A DNA stretch of 64,000 nucleotides from Dromiciops gliroides. Lineage: Eukaryota; Chordata; Mammalia; Microbiotheria; Microbiotheriidae. The position numbers and the translations under genes were made by a program. A model generated the notes under the pieces. The model saw only the letters and a list, made by a program, of their open reading frames with translations. It was not told the origin of the DNA and ran no database searches. Positions 46,780 through 58,799 of this stretch are shown piece by piece (the first letter of the stretch is position 1; every line of letters starts with the position of its first letter). Location of the stretch: assembly GCF_019393635.1 (NCBI RefSeq), contig NC_057866.1, positions 230,033,359 through 230,097,358 on the forward strand, in the 5' to 3' direction.

Positions 46780-47045
46780 TCCCCAATATCTATCTATCTA
46801 TCTATCTAGTCTGTTTGCTTATGTGTATATATCTACATAAATGCCCACATACATGTATATAAGTACACACACATATATGATTTTATATGATTGTACTGTA
46901 TATAATATGTATACATGCATATATGGCATATAAATTATATATACTTAGATTTATATGTATATATAATGTATATGTAGGGTGCATAGTACATAATGTATAT
47001 CATACATGCAGTATGATATGATATATTATTTTTATATTATAATTT
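46780..47045. repeat. Simple and AT-rich repeats
   Basis: (TATC)n at 46787-46807, then about 180 bases of mixed 'atatatg'/'tacatg' units with several nearly palindromic stretches. Confidence 0.8.
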
Positions 47046-47164
47046 ACATATCTCCCTAATAGAATATGAAATTCACCTTTCTCACCATCCCTATCTACCC
47101 CACCCTTTCCTTCTGCCTTTCAGCTCCTTCTTTAATCTACTGTCCTCTCCCATTAGAATGTAAC

Positions 47165-47580
47165 TTCAGAACCAGGAGAACATTGTGCACAGTACAGTAA
47201 TATTGTTTGATGAAAAACTGTGAATGACTTAACTATTCTCAGCAATACAATGATCCAAGACAATCCCAAGGGACTAATAATGAAACTTGCTTTTCACCTC
47301 CAAAGAAAGAACTGGTATTGATGGAACACAGACTGAAGCCTGCTATTTTTCACTTTCTTTCATTTTTTTCTTTTATTCAAGTTTTCTTGTACAAAATAAC
47401 TAATATGGCAATGTTTTACATAATTGCACATGTATAACCTACTAGATCTGATTGCTTACCACATGTGGGGGGGAGAGTAAAGAGGGAAATAGGGATAAAA
47501 TTTGGAACTAAAAATTTTAACTAAAAAATGTTTATTATTTTAAAAAAAGAAGATAGCAGGCTAAATGTTTAAAAAAATAA
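47165..47580 (+). mobile_element. L1/HAL1 3' UTR fragment
   Basis: Opens 'cagaaccaggagaacattgt' (the end of ORF2 in the L1 family at 14.1, 19.4 and 28.0 kb), then 'caatgatccaagacaatccc', as in the copy at 35.03 kb. The usual 3' UTR and an A-rich end follow. Confidence 0.78.
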
Positions 47581-47654
47581 ATAAAAAACTATATCTCCAC
47601 TAAAAATAATTGATTTTCTTCCCTGCCTAATCAATCCTTTTTAAAATTTTTTGG

Positions 47655-47915
47655 GAAAAATGTAAGCTCTTTGAGGGCAGGGACTGTCTTTCTTTTTGTC
47701 TGTTTTTTTTAATCCCCCAATGTTTATCACCAGCACATAGTAAGCACTTAATAAATGCCTATTAGCTTGCCTTGCCTAAAGTTTTAAAAGACTCCAGAGG
47801 CCATCCAGCCCAACTCCCTCATTTTGTACATGAATAAAAGGAAGCACAAAGAAATTAAGTGATTTGTCTAAAGTGACACAGATAGTCAGGTCTTCTAGAG
47901 TCAGTGCTTTTTCCA
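47655..47915. repeat. L2 tail followed by a MIR relic
   Basis: 'aagctctttgagggcaggga' and 'tttatcaccagcacatagta' are an L2 end on the plus strand. From 47790 'tcattttgtacatgaataaa' and 'agtgatttgtctaaagtgac' form a minus-strand MIR. Confidence 0.7.
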
Positions 47916-49949
47916 CAAATAGCACCAACATCTAAAGGAGGTACCTAATCTAACCCTTCAATTACAGACACTACTTTTATAATCCACTTTGCATGCAATA
48001 GACCTTATAGCCTTCCACCTGGACAAAAAGAATCTAAGCTCCCAAAGTCGCAAAATACATGAACAATTCCAGAGGAGTTTCTTGGACAAATATTTTGACG
48101 CTTCATGTTGATGAAGCAAAGTGGGGGAACAATGTAAGAGGTGAGGAGAAAGACCAATTGAGCCTAGTGAGAACTAGTTATCCACAAAAGAATTCCAGTT
48201 CGATTTTATATTTATTCTATGTTTTATGAAACTAAACATAAAATTCCTAAGAGAATATCCCAAAGTTTCACGTAGTGCCTGGAAAGGAGGCTAAATCTCT
48301 TCATGGAGATGGTAGCAGTCACCAGAGCAATGGTAATTTCCCATAAATCAGCAAGAGAAGCTGCCAGACAACTCTTTAGGGCAGACAAGGGAAATCAAGC
48401 TAAAAGTAACCAGATGGTCAATTAATTATACAAATGGAATCCAATATGTTGCTGAGGGTGACCCAGTATAAGAATGACATATCATTGGGTCACCAATATA
48501 GGGTATTTTCTCATTCCAAAGTCTCAATCATTATATTCAACTTGCTACATTGATACATAGAACTTTTGTCTCTTTTCTCACTATTACAGATATTTTTTCA
48601 GGCCAGCATACTCTTCCTGCTACCTATAACATACAAATACCTTTTTCAATATTACTTTTATTGTGCTGGATAAATATGAAATAAATCCTAGATCAGTGGT
48701 CTAATGGGATTTACCACATTATTTAGATTGATCTGCACCATGTATATATAATTGTTTACTTTTTTGTTACTAGAAGCATTTGTTTAAAATGAGCCTGTGG
48801 TAGTAGTTATAAATTGACATTTATTAACATGGACAGTTAAATTTCAAGAACTGTCACACTGTAATACTGTGGTCCCTGTGGTTGTTTTTGACTGCAGCAT
48901 GAGCACATTGCACAATGGGAAAACCAGCTGCTTGTCTTTCCTGGGCAATGAAGGATAATTCTTTGGGAAGCAGGATATCTGGTTATTAATATACATCCAT
49001 GCCCTGGTTCCACTCTCTTAAATGAAGTCTTTGTCTTGTAGTTCTTGTGCAATACTCACCAGACCATAACCACATCTGGGACACATAGAAGGTCATTGTC
49101 ATTTTTCAAATGGAACCATTGCATCTGGCCAAAATACCCTCTCACACCATTATAGTTGTTTGGGACAAGAGTTGAGCCTTTTTTTCCTTACATCTGAAAG
49201 TATTTCCAAGGTCCTAGTTCCTTAGCCAAGAGAGAAACACTTCCCTGGAGCAGTCAATGGTCATACCCATTAAATATTTTAGTATAGAATCCTCAACTTC
49301 CCCTTGGGTAGATATGTAAAGAAGGGTTTGTACCCTTCACCATCTTAGAGTATCACTGGTATCTTATCCACTTGCGCTAATGCCTTTCTCACGGACTAGG
49401 CAGTATAAGCCCTATATCTTTTCAATTTGTTGAAGTCCATTATTGTGCACAGAAGTTGGAATGGAAGTTCTTTACTCATTGTTCTCTCAAAGTTGTGGAA
49501 ATTGCTAAGCAAGTTAAGACATTCTTATTGCACCAATCGGGGTGTGGTTTAACAAGGTTAAGAAACAATTTGAACTTGTACGGGATGAACAATTGTTTCC
49601 GTTCTGGATTACCAACCTTCTGGGCAAGGACCATCTGAAGGTGGTCTAACACAATGGTCCCTGGAGGCTTCAAATCCACTAATAGAAAAAGGAAATTTTG
49701 CCTGAAGAGAAGGAAGTGGAGACTGTTTATTTGTTAGAACCTGACTGTGTTATGGCTAAAGTAATACTATCCTAGAGAAGATGGGAGGTCCTGGAACTTC
49801 ATTTTATTCTATTCTCCACATTTCCACTTTCCAGTCCTACAGCACAATAGAGAAAACATCAAGATGGGCACCAATCTGAATTGGGGGTTGTTGTTCCAAA
49901 CAATAATAAAAGGGGGAGGATAATGGTACAAGGCAAAAAGCTATAGTAT
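47916..49949. other. Unassigned; one block may be an unknown old element
   Basis: No known repeat or gene. The stretch 48820-49700 is more GC-balanced than its neighbours, and short frames on the minus strand (48837-49052, 49476-49679) lie in it, but I recognise no domain. Confidence 0.4.
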
Positions 49950-50860
49950 GAGAAGGAAGCCTGGCTTTTACTCCCACTGCTGCTAATAATTAGCCTCATG
50001 GCCTTGGAAAAAAAGCTAATTAATCTTTCTAGGTCTCAGTTTCTTCATCTGTCAAATGATTAGGCTAAATTATCTCTAAAGTTCCAAAACAGGAAGACCC
50101 CAATTAGGTGATATTCCCAGAGATCAAATGAAATAATATATATTAAGTGCTTTATATACCTTAAAATGCTATATAAAAGTTAGGGGTGTTATTATTGTTG
50201 TTATTATTCCTACCAGCCCTAAAAGATTCTTTAACTCTAAAACTTATTATTTCATTGAAGTGTATTAGGTAGAATTAGATCGTGGACTTATCCATACAAA
50301 ACTAGAAGGGGCCTTTAAAGTCCACCTACTCCAACCCCTTCATTTTACAAATGAGGAAAATGAGATTCCAAGAATTTACCTAAGGCCACCTAGGTAGGAA
50401 ATATCAGAGACGATGGCTGACCTCTGGTCTTCTTGAATCTAGGATTTCAGTTTCCAGAAACAAGAAGTCTTTGTCCTATGCCCTCCCTTTAGGAAAGTAA
50501 TCTTTCTCTGATAATTTGGGGATATTCAGTCCCCATCATGTATGTACTGAACCAATTTTGATGTGACTACATTCTTTGGGATAATTCCAAGAATTAACAA
50601 GATTAACAACAACAACAACATTCATATAGTGCTTTAAGTCTTACAAAGAACTCCCAATATGTTATCTTATTTGATCCTCATAACAACCATGTCCTGTTAG
50701 CCCCATTTTACAGATGAGAATACTTGAGGTAAACAGAAGTTAATGACTTATTCAGAATCACATAACTAGTAAGTGTCTAAGGCAGAATTTGAACTCAGGT
50801 CTTCCTGGCTCCCAGTCCCACACTCTATTCATTGAACCACTTAGCTTCCAACATAACTAT
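49950..50860. repeat. Three MIR-type relics
   Basis: A plus-strand MIR lies at 49960-50210 ('ctcagtttcttcatctgtca', ending in a GTT/ATT-rich tail). A minus-strand MIR lies at about 50310-50450 ('cattttacaaatgaggaaa'), and another at 50605-50850 ('ccccattttacagatgagaa', 'tcacataactagtaagtgtc'). Confidence 0.7.
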
Positions 50861-51038
50861 AGATGGAACTACTAAACAGTTGGAACTATTAGAAGACAGT
50901 ATGGGAAGTTAATTGGGAAAAGTAAGGGGAAGTGGATTCAAATCCAGATCTTCCTACTCCAAACTTGGTACTCTTTCCATTGTATTCAATGAAGAAGTAA
51001 TACATGGTTTTTGTTATAACAATAATCTATGCTGTGGA

Positions 51039-51195
51039 AGGCATCTAGGTGGCACAGTGGATAGAGCATGGCCCTGGATTCGGAAGGATCTGAGTTCAAA
51101 CCCAACCTCAAACACTTGACACTTACTAGCTGTGCGACCCTGGGCAAGTCACTTAATCCCCATTGCCCCACAAAAATAAAAAACAAAAACAAAAA
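51039..51195 (+). repeat. Short marsupial SINE with perfect 18-base TSD
   Basis: The duplication aataatctatgctgtgga is perfect at 51021-51038 and 51196-51213. The body is a normal short SINE with an (AAAAAC)n tail. Confidence 0.94.
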
Positions 51196-51213
51196 AATAA
51201 TCTATGCTGTGGA

Positions 51214-51797
51214 TTAGTCTTCTCATACCTCAATAACACCACCAAAGGAGTCTGGGTTCACATGGACTTACGGTTCTGGCCCAAGGTGGTCAGGTTCTCT
51301 TTCTTTGATTCATTACCTTTCACATATATTAATCTAGGAAAATATTAATTGTTTTTTAAAAAAAAGCTTAGGTATGACATGTATAGGATCTCCAAAAATA
51401 TGAGCAACCTCTAACAATGGTACTCAAACTATAATATGGGTATTAGATTTGTATTTATATTCTTTATAATATGGGTGTTAACAGTTTTTATTTCCTCTCC
51501 CACGAAGACTAAATATGGCATATAAGACTCAAAGGCACAAATGAAAAATAAGGAGACATAATTGCTCCAAGGACCCATTATAGACATTATACTCCACCAT
51601 GAAAGGGAAAGACTCTTTATGGGACTATTCAACAGACATTTTACATTTCAGGTCTGCATTATCTGAAAAATTCACAGATATTATCATGGAAAGTTGACAA
51701 GGTCCCAACCTCCTGCCTAATTCAAATATGGCTTTGGTTCTTCAATTGTAAGAGCTTCCTGGTGATGGCTCTTTTCTCATAATTGCGCTGTTAAAGA
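51214..51797. other. Unassigned
   Basis: Nothing recognisable apart from the first copy of a SINE target duplication (gctgttaaaga, 51787-51797). Confidence 0.5.
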
Positions 51798-51852
51798 GCC
51801 AGCAAGTGGTACAGTGGATAGAGCACTGGCCCTGAAATTGGGAGGACCTGAG

Positions 51853-53891
51853 CTTTTTTTGTTTGTTTGTTTTTGTTTTTAATTAATAAAGTATTTTATT
51901 TTTTTTTCCGTTATATGTAAAGATAGTTCTCAACTTTTGTTTATACAAACTTTACAATTTCAGATTTTTCTCCCTCCCTCCCCTCCCTCCCCCCCTCCCC
52001 TAGACAGCAGGTAATCTGATATAGGTTATATATATATATACACACACATTTACAGTTCTTAAGAGTTATGAGTTATCTTCCTGTGTAGGGATATAAACAG
52101 TTTAACCTAATAGGGTAACCTTTTTTTTTTTCTCCCCCTCTGTTTACCTTTTTAAACTTCTCTTGAGTCTTGTATGTTGAGATCAAATTTTCTATTCAGT
52201 TCTGGTCTTTTCACCAGGAAAGATTGAAAGTCCCCAATGTCATTAAATGTCCATCTTTTCCCCTGAAAGAGAATGTGCAGTTTTGCTGGGTAATAGATTC
52301 TTGGCTGCAATCCAAGCTCCTTTGCCTTCCGGAATATCATATTCCAAGCCTTGCAGTCCTTTAATGTTGAAGCTGCCAGGTCCTGAGCAATCCTGACTGT
52401 GGCTCCATGATATTTAAATTGCTTCTTTCTGGCTGCTTGGAGTATTTTCTCCTTCACCTGATAATTCTGGAATTTGGCTACAATATTCCTTGGAGTTTTC
52501 CTTTTGGGGTCTCTTTCAGGAGGTTATCAGTGGATTCTTTCAATGATGATTTTATCCTCTGATTCTATGATATCAGGGCAGTTCTCCTTAATAATTTCCT
52601 GGAATATGGTGTCTAGATTCTTTTTCTGATCATGGCTTTCAGGCAGTCCAATGATTCTCAAATTGTCTCTCCTCAATCTGTTTTCCAGATCAGTTGTCTT
52701 TCCAATGAGGTATTTCACATTTTCTACTATTTTTTCATTTTTTTGATTCTGCTTGACTGATTCCTGGTGTCTCATGGATTCCTTATCTTCCAACTGTCCC
52801 ACTTTAATTTTTAAGGCATTGTTTTCTTCAGTGAGATTATGCACCTTTTTTTCCATTTGGCCAAGTGAATGTTTTAAGGCAGTGTTTTCTTCAATGAGAT
52901 TATGCACCCTTTTTTTCCATTTGGCCAAATGAATTTTTTAAGGTATTGTTTTCTTCGGTGAGATTATGCACCTTTTTTTCCATTTGGCCAAATGAAGTTT
53001 TTAAGGCTTTGTTTTCTTCAGTGAAATTATGTGCTTCCTTTTCCAAGCTGCTGATTCTTTTCTCATAGTTTTCTTGTTTTGCTTTCATTTCTCTCCCCAT
53101 TTTTTCTTCTACCTCTCTCAATTGATTTTTAAAATCCTTTTTGAGCTCTTCCAGGAAGGCTTTTTGTTCTTGAGACCAATTCACCTTGCCTCGTGAGGCT
53201 TCACATGTAGGCAATTTGAGGCTATTGTCCTCATCTGAGTTTGCGTTGGCTTCTTCCCTATTGATACAGAAGCTCTCAATGGAGAGGGCTCTTTTTTGCT
53301 TCTTACTCATTATTGCAGCTTATTTGTTTATTTTTTAAGTTGAGGTCTGCTCTGGGGTCACCAGGGTCCCTGTTTTGGACTTCTTGTGCAGGGGTATAGG
53401 TGCTGTGTGACTGGCTTTTTACTCTGAGGCCTTTGTAGTGTATGCAGTTCACCCCCCTGCACTTCCTGTCTGAGCGCGCTTGGCCAGGTTCCGGATCCCG
53501 GCTCCCGATCCCGTCTGTCCTGTTCGTGGCCCTCCCGGCCAGTGCAGGTAGGTTTTTCCACTGTCCTCCTTGGCCACCAGATTTTTGAGCCAGGTTCCAG
53601 GGGCCTCAGTTGTTCGGCTGTGGCCCGCAGCTCCTGCTGACTTGCCCCGACCCCCTTGCCGCTGGGCTGCTGCCCTGCGCTGGGCCTCCCTTTTTCCCGA
53701 GTCAGACCGACCTTTTCCTGAAGTCTTCTAAATTATCTCTGGTTGGGAGACTGTGTCTCTCTGTCTCTTTGCAGGTTCTGTAGTTCCAGAATCTGTCCAG
53801 AGGCTTGATTTAATGTTCTTTTTGAGGGAACATAAGGAAAGCTCAGACGGCTTGCTGCTTCCTCTACGCCATCTTGGCTCCGCCCCCCATC
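51853..53891 (-). mobile_element. ORF1-only L1 derivative, minus strand, nearly complete
   Basis: Read down from 53888 it starts GGGGGCGGAGCCAAGATGGC, has a CpG-containing 5' UTR (to 53311), ORF1 (53310-52152) and then directly a ~290-base 3' region. The last ~160 bases of that region (about 51880-52035) are the L1 3' UTR also seen at 14.39-14.53 kb, with T-rich sequence at 51854-51880 representing the tail. ORF2 is absent. The target duplication aggacctgag flanks it (51843-51852 and 53892-53901); the uninterrupted site reads gttt/aaat, an L1-endonuclease-type cut. There is little decay, so it is comparatively young. Confidence 0.9.
52152..53310 (-). pseudogene. L1-type ORF1, nearly intact, three lesions
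   Basis: About 386 codons, as expected for L1 ORF1p, an RNA-binding trimeric chaperone. From the N-terminus come a charged head (MSKKQKRALSIESFCINREE), a coiled coil (about residues 50-200) with three 21-residue repeats of the type GQMEKKVHNLTEENNALK, a linker (NVKYLIGKTTDLENRLRRDN), an RRM starting LRIIGLPESHDQ, and a C-terminal domain (QFKYHGATVRIAQDLAAS, then ARIYYPAKL-like 'QPRIYYPAKLHILFQGKR'). Lesions are one extra base near 52905-52909 in the second repeat and two adjacent stops (TGA 52527-52529, TAA 52524-52526) where related copies have sense codons. The domains are otherwise continuous in frame. Start chosen as the first ATG after the 5' UTR. Confidence 0.9.
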
Positions 53892-54171
53892 AGGACCTGA
53901 GTTTAAATCTGACCTCAGACACTTACTAGCTATGTAACCCTGGGCAAGTAACTTAATTTAAGACCCCAATTGCCTTAAATAACCGGGGTCATCTTCAGTT
54001 GTCCTGATGTAGATTTTACACTGAAGTCAGATGGCTTTTTAGGGTAGAATGAGGTTGGTGACTTTGCATAGCCTTCCCTCACTTAAATCGAATTCACTGT
54101 AAGTCATGATATCACCCCAATGACATAGTCCTCTTTGAGAACAAAGGACAAACAACAATAGCTATTAAAGA

Positions 54172-54745
54172 AATCTCCTGCTAGGCAGTCAGTACCTGAC
54201 AGAAACTCTTGGACAGGATGCTAATTGCTGACCTGTACTCAAAAAGGCAGAATCATGGTCACAATTTAGTAAATCTAGGGACCCCAGTTTCAGGACCACC
54301 TTAGAAAGTACATTTCTTTCACTGCCATGTGCTTCTGCTATGTCATCTTTGCTACTGAACATAGAGGAGGTGGGTGTTTCCTGATGGAAGTCCAAAAGAT
54401 GAGAAGAAAATAAGAATGGATAAGAATCCAGGAAGGGAAGAGCATCACTGTTTGTCCTCACTTATAGACCACAAAGAGAAAAATCTTCTTAGATAGGAAT
54501 CTACCCCCAAACTCTGACATGCAATTGCTGATCATCTTCAATGCAGCCCTTGTCACTGGAGACCTATCAAGAATTCCTTGTATCATCTCATCAGAGCACT
54601 AAGGAGGTTTTCTAGTATCAGGGAAAATCCAAATTCTTTAATCCCCATAAGTTAATTAAGTGACTCACCAAATTGAACAGGGTGCCTTCTTATCACCTCT
54701 GCAATAAAAAACAACTCCTGATCGCATAGTGTTATAAGGTTTATA
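54172..54745. other. Unassigned
   Basis: No repeat or gene recognised. Confidence 0.5.
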
Positions 54746-54912
54746 AGGCTTTCCTCACAAAAGCTCTGTAAGGTAGATAGTGCAATTATTATTATCCCCA
54801 TTTTGCTGATGAGGAAACTGAGGCTCAGAGAAGTAAAGTTCATTCAGCTAAGAAATATTAGAGCCATTACTTATACCCAGATCTCCTTTCTACAAATCCA
54901 GTACATTTTCCC
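54746..54912 (-). repeat. MIR-type SINE, minus strand
   Basis: 'gctgatgaggaaactgaggc', 'tcagagaagtaaagttc' and 'cccagatctcctttctac' follow the reversed MIR order. Confidence 0.75.
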
Positions 54913-55832
54913 TTATACCATCCTGCTTAATCCTCAATAAACTACATTCTGTCATTCAGTACCAAAGATATACTTGTTTATTTGGAAGTAGGATCCCAGT
55001 TAGGCTGCCTTCATTATGGTAGGTGGCACTCTCTCCACAAGAACAAGAAAAATGAATATCACCATGAAGCTCAGTGTAGTTCTGTAGACACACACTATAT
55101 ACTTGCTGTTCATTAAACTAACATACAAACGGGTATCTGTAATCTCAAAGATTACAATGTTCCTTCCAATGATTAGCTGGGAGTCCATCCATTCTTACTC
55201 ATCTTGTCCATATCCTCTCATAACTTTACCACAGATGGTAAATTCAGTCACTGGACAAAGATGACATTTAGAATTCCAACAGGCAAGTTAAAGTTTATGG
55301 ATTGAAGGGAAAGGGGGATACATAAATCTGAAGGCCATTTTGTATCTTTCATTGTTTTCATGGCCAAATAATTCATCACCAAAAGGTTGGCCTCCATGTG
55401 ATAAACCTCTCTGCACTTAGCTAGACTGGTTCTCAGAAAGCAAATTAAGTCTATTGTCAAGACTGCGCTCTGTAATATAGTAGAACCTGTGAGAGTTTAG
55501 ACTCTACTTGCATAAACTTTGAGAATCAAGGATCATACCCACATAGCAATGAGACAACAGAGTAGAAGACTGACCAAGACATCCCGTCAGAATTGTTACT
55601 TTACAGTCTAATTAACATAGAAATATCTTAGAAAGCTTTAAATAGTCATGACTAGTAATGCTTTACAAATATCTCATTTGAGCTCACTTAACTCTTCTAG
55701 TTCTCAATCTCCTCTTCTGTAAAATGGGGGTGGGTTGGATCTGAAAGGTCACTGCCAGCTCTAAAATGTTGTAATCTTTTTATTAGTTATTATAATTGAT
55801 ATTAGTAATTGAAATTATTGACAATACAAATG
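54913..55832. other. Unassigned, with a MIR scrap
   Basis: Only 55690-55780 ('tcctcttctgtaaaatgggg') is recognisable, as part of a plus-strand MIR. Confidence 0.5.
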
Positions 55833-56002
55833 GGTTTTTTGTTGTTGTTGTTGTTTATTTGGGTTTTGTGGGGCAATGAGGGTTAAGTGACTTGCCCAGG
55901 GTCACACAGCTAGTAAGTATCAAGTGTCTGAGGCCAGATTTGAACTCAGGTCCTCCTGAATCCAGGGCTGGTGCTTTATCTACTGTGCCACCTAGCTGCC
56001 CC
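55833..56002 (-). repeat. Short marsupial SINE, minus, with TSD
   Basis: Full SINE in reverse with a (GTT)n-rich tail. The duplication caatacaaatg is perfect at 55822-55832 and 56003-56013. Confidence 0.9.
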
Positions 56003-56630
56003 CAATACAAATGATTTTAATCTCCATATCTACTAAGTGATATCTGAATATTATTAAATATTAAAGCTTGATAAAGTTGCTGCATTATTTTTTACACAAC
56101 AAGAAAAATTTATTGGAAACTTACTCTGTTCCAAGCATGCTACTAAGCATTCAAGTAGGTGAAGAGAAGGGATGAATGAGAGAAATGTTGTGTACATAGA
56201 ATCAGGAATTTTTTATTAGCTATGAGGGGTGAGGGAAAGGGAAGAATTGGAGATGACCACAATGGTAAAAACTTGGGTAACTGGTTGGATAGTGGTGCTC
56301 TTATTAGAAATAGAGATGTCTGAAAGAAGAAAAGGTTTGGAAGAAAACATAATGAGCATGGCTTTAAAAGTGATAAGTTTCAAATACCTATGGGATTTCC
56401 AGTTGGAAATGTCCAGCTGATGATGCAGAAAAGGAACTTAGGAAGGAATAATAAATGGAAAGACAATGGTCAAGAAGTTCCAGGTCACATGAGCATCATG
56501 ATAGAAGACTGCACATATTTTCTCTGATTCCAAAAATGAAGTTATAAGCCAAAGATAAAACAACTTCAAATTTCTCCATGGTGTAGGACTCCCAGAATAT
56601 AAAATAAGGTTTTTAAAAAAGCATTAAATA
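56003..56630. other. Mostly unassigned, probable L2-related
   Basis: Text at 56230-56470 ('gataagtttcaaatacctatg' and 'aaatgtccagctgatgatgc') resembles reversed L2 as at 25.1 kb. Not certain. Confidence 0.4.
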
Positions 56631-56770
56631 GGGGCAGCTGGGTGGCACAGTGGATAAAGCACTGGCCCTGGATTTAGGAGGACTTAAGTTCAAATCCGGG
56701 CTCAGACACTTGGCACTTAATAGCTGTGTGACCCTGGGCAGGTCACTTAACCCTCATTGCCCTGCAAAAG
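56631..56770 (+). repeat. Short marsupial SINE with perfect TSD
   Basis: Complete SINE from ggggcagctgggtggcacag. The duplication aaagcattaaata flanks it (56618-56630 and 56771-56783). Confidence 0.92.
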
Positions 56771-56959
56771 AAAGCATTAAATAATGCTCACAAAATCCAC
56801 CCCTGCAACATGGGCCCCTCTACTTCTTTAGTGCCACGGAGACCCTGACTCTAGGACACTCTGTGTGGGGAAGGAGAACTGTACAACATTCCACCAAGCC
56901 AAAGAAATTCAAAACAACTAAAGTAGCTGAAGGAATAATCATGCTCATGACTAGGCCAT
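56771..56959. other. Unassigned
   Basis: Short spacer between a SINE and an old L1; no feature seen apart from the SINE's second target duplication at 56771-56783. Confidence 0.4.
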
Positions 56960-57444
56960 CCCATAATAAAAATGACAATATTACCAGAATTAATTTACAC
57001 CCAAATTACCAAGACGATACCTTATAGAACTTGATAAAACAAAATTCTTTTTTTTGGAAGAACAAAAAATTTAGAATATCAAGAGAAATGATTAATTCAA
57101 CCTATATCCTAAAGCAATAGTCATTGAAACCACCTTGTATTGATTAAAATAATAGATATATGAATAAAACAGACTAAATAAGGGAGAATCAGAAGATCTA
57201 GAACTCAACAACTCAGTGTTTGATGAAGTGGAAAACATGAATTACCTAAGAAAAACTGCTAGGAAAACTGCAAATCAGTCTGGCAGAAATTAGTCTTAGA
57301 CCTATATCTAACATTATATTCCACAATACACTCTAAGTTGTTGTGGAATCTTAAAATTAAAGATTTCATTTTTTAATAGAAGAGAAACAGATTATATACA
57401 TCTCAAAGTTAGGAGATGTATTCTTAACCAAAGAAGAGATAGAG

Positions 57445-57720
57445 GCAATTTGTTGTTGTTGTCGTCATTGTCATTGTTGTTGTTTGTCCTTCATTCTCAA
57501 AGACAACCATGACATTGTGGTGAAGTCATGACTTGCACTGAATTGTATTTAAGTGAGGGAGGGATATACAAGGTCACCAACCTCACTTTCTCCTCCAGAG
57601 CTATCTGGGTCCAGTGGCAAGATATATATCAGGATGACTAGAGATGGCCCTGGATATTTTAAGGCAGTTGGAGTTAAGTGACTTGTCCAGGGTCAAACAG
57701 GTAGAACAAAAACTTAAATA
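57445..57720 (-). repeat. Long-tailed SINE, minus strand, inside old L1
   Basis: Starts with a GTT/GTC-rich tail, then 'gtccttcattctcaaagaca', 'ggtgaagtcatgacttg', 'gtatttaagtgaggg' and ends near 'agttaagtgacttgtccagg'. It is the longest reversed copy of this family in the window. Confidence 0.78.
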
Positions 57721-58324
57721 GATAACTAAGTGGTCAAAGGATATGAACACACAGTTCTCAAAAGAAGCATTCACAATCTCAAGAAGCAATGCACCAAATC
57801 ACTAAATATAAGATAAATGCTCATCAAAACAACATTAAGGTTTTGTTTTGTTTTGTTTTTTTTTTGCAAACTGGGAACAAAATAACCACAGTCAATGTTG
57901 TAAGGATTGTGAAATGATAGGCAAACTGATACATTGTTGATGGAGTTGTGAAATGGCACAGCCATTTTGGAAAGCAATTTGGAATGATGCAAATAAAGTT
58001 ATGGACATTTAATCCATACCCTTTGAACTAGAAACTCTATTGTTGAGCTTATACTCCAAGGAAGCCACAGATAAGCAAAAATCAGCATATATCCCAAAAT
58101 ATTTATAGCAGCACTTTTGTGATAGTTAAGAATTGAAAACAAAGTAGATGTCTATCAGCTGGGGAATGGCAAAATAAATTGTGGTACAGGAATCTAATGT
58201 AATATTACTGTGCCATAAGAAATGATGTGTGTGATGAGTACAGAGAAGTATCATAGAGATAAATCAACATGAATTTTGCAGAATAAAGTAAACAGAGCCA
58301 AGAAAGCAATATACACAGGAATTT

Positions 58325-58495
58325 GTTATTGTTCATCCTTCATTTTCAAAGAGGACCAATGACTTCACAGGGTGATGTCTTGATTTGCATATGAATTGAA
58401 TTTAAGTGAGACAGACTTGCACAAAGTTTTCAGCCTTACTCTCTCTTCCAGAGTCATCGAAATCCAGTGGCAAGACAAAAGTCAGGAAAACTAAA
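58325..58495 (-). repeat. Long-tailed SINE, minus strand, truncated
   Basis: 'catccttcattttcaaagag', 'gatgtcttgatttgcatatg' and 'gaatttaagtgagacagac' mark the family. The SINE head is missing. Confidence 0.75.
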
Positions 58496-58799
58496 GAAAT
58501 TAAAATGGGATAATTATACACCCCAAAATTAAAAGTAAAAGTAAAAAATTATGAAGATAAAACAGGACTCAAATGAAGAGATTTCATAGGAGATCCCTAA
58601 TCTATCCCTCCATAGAAACAGGTCTACAATTTTTACACATTGCACAGGTTTTTGTACTTTTTAGATGAATGGATCAATTGTGCTGTTTTTTTTCCTCTTA
58701 AAAAAAATTAAAATATAAGATTGTTCTCTGAGAAGGGGACAGAATACTTGGGATACCTAGGATGGTGTAAGAAATGAAATATATCAATAAAAACATTTT

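Larger units (their letters stand above)
51798..54160 (+). repeat. Long-tailed SINE split by an ORF1-only element
   Basis: The head (51798-51852, 'gtggtacagtggatagagca') and the remainder (53902-54160) rejoin into one SINE ending 'gtcctctttgagaacaaagg'. The flanks gctgttaaaga (51787-51797) and gctattaaaga (54161-54171) are its own duplication. This copy shows the whole family: a short-SINE head plus a distinctive ~180-base 3' part. Confidence 0.82.
56960..58795 (+). mobile_element. Old L1 fragment, ORF2 3' half and 3' UTR
   Basis: L1 ORF2 phrases lie in order on the plus strand: 'cataataaaaatgacaatat', 'agtggtcaaaggatatgaac' (WSKDMN region), 'acagccattttggaaagcaa' and 'tatcagctggggaatggcaa'. 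Two long-tailed SINEs interrupt it (57445-57720 and 58325-58495). It has many stops and is older than the copies at 13.7, 18.7 and 27.8 kb. Confidence 0.8.
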
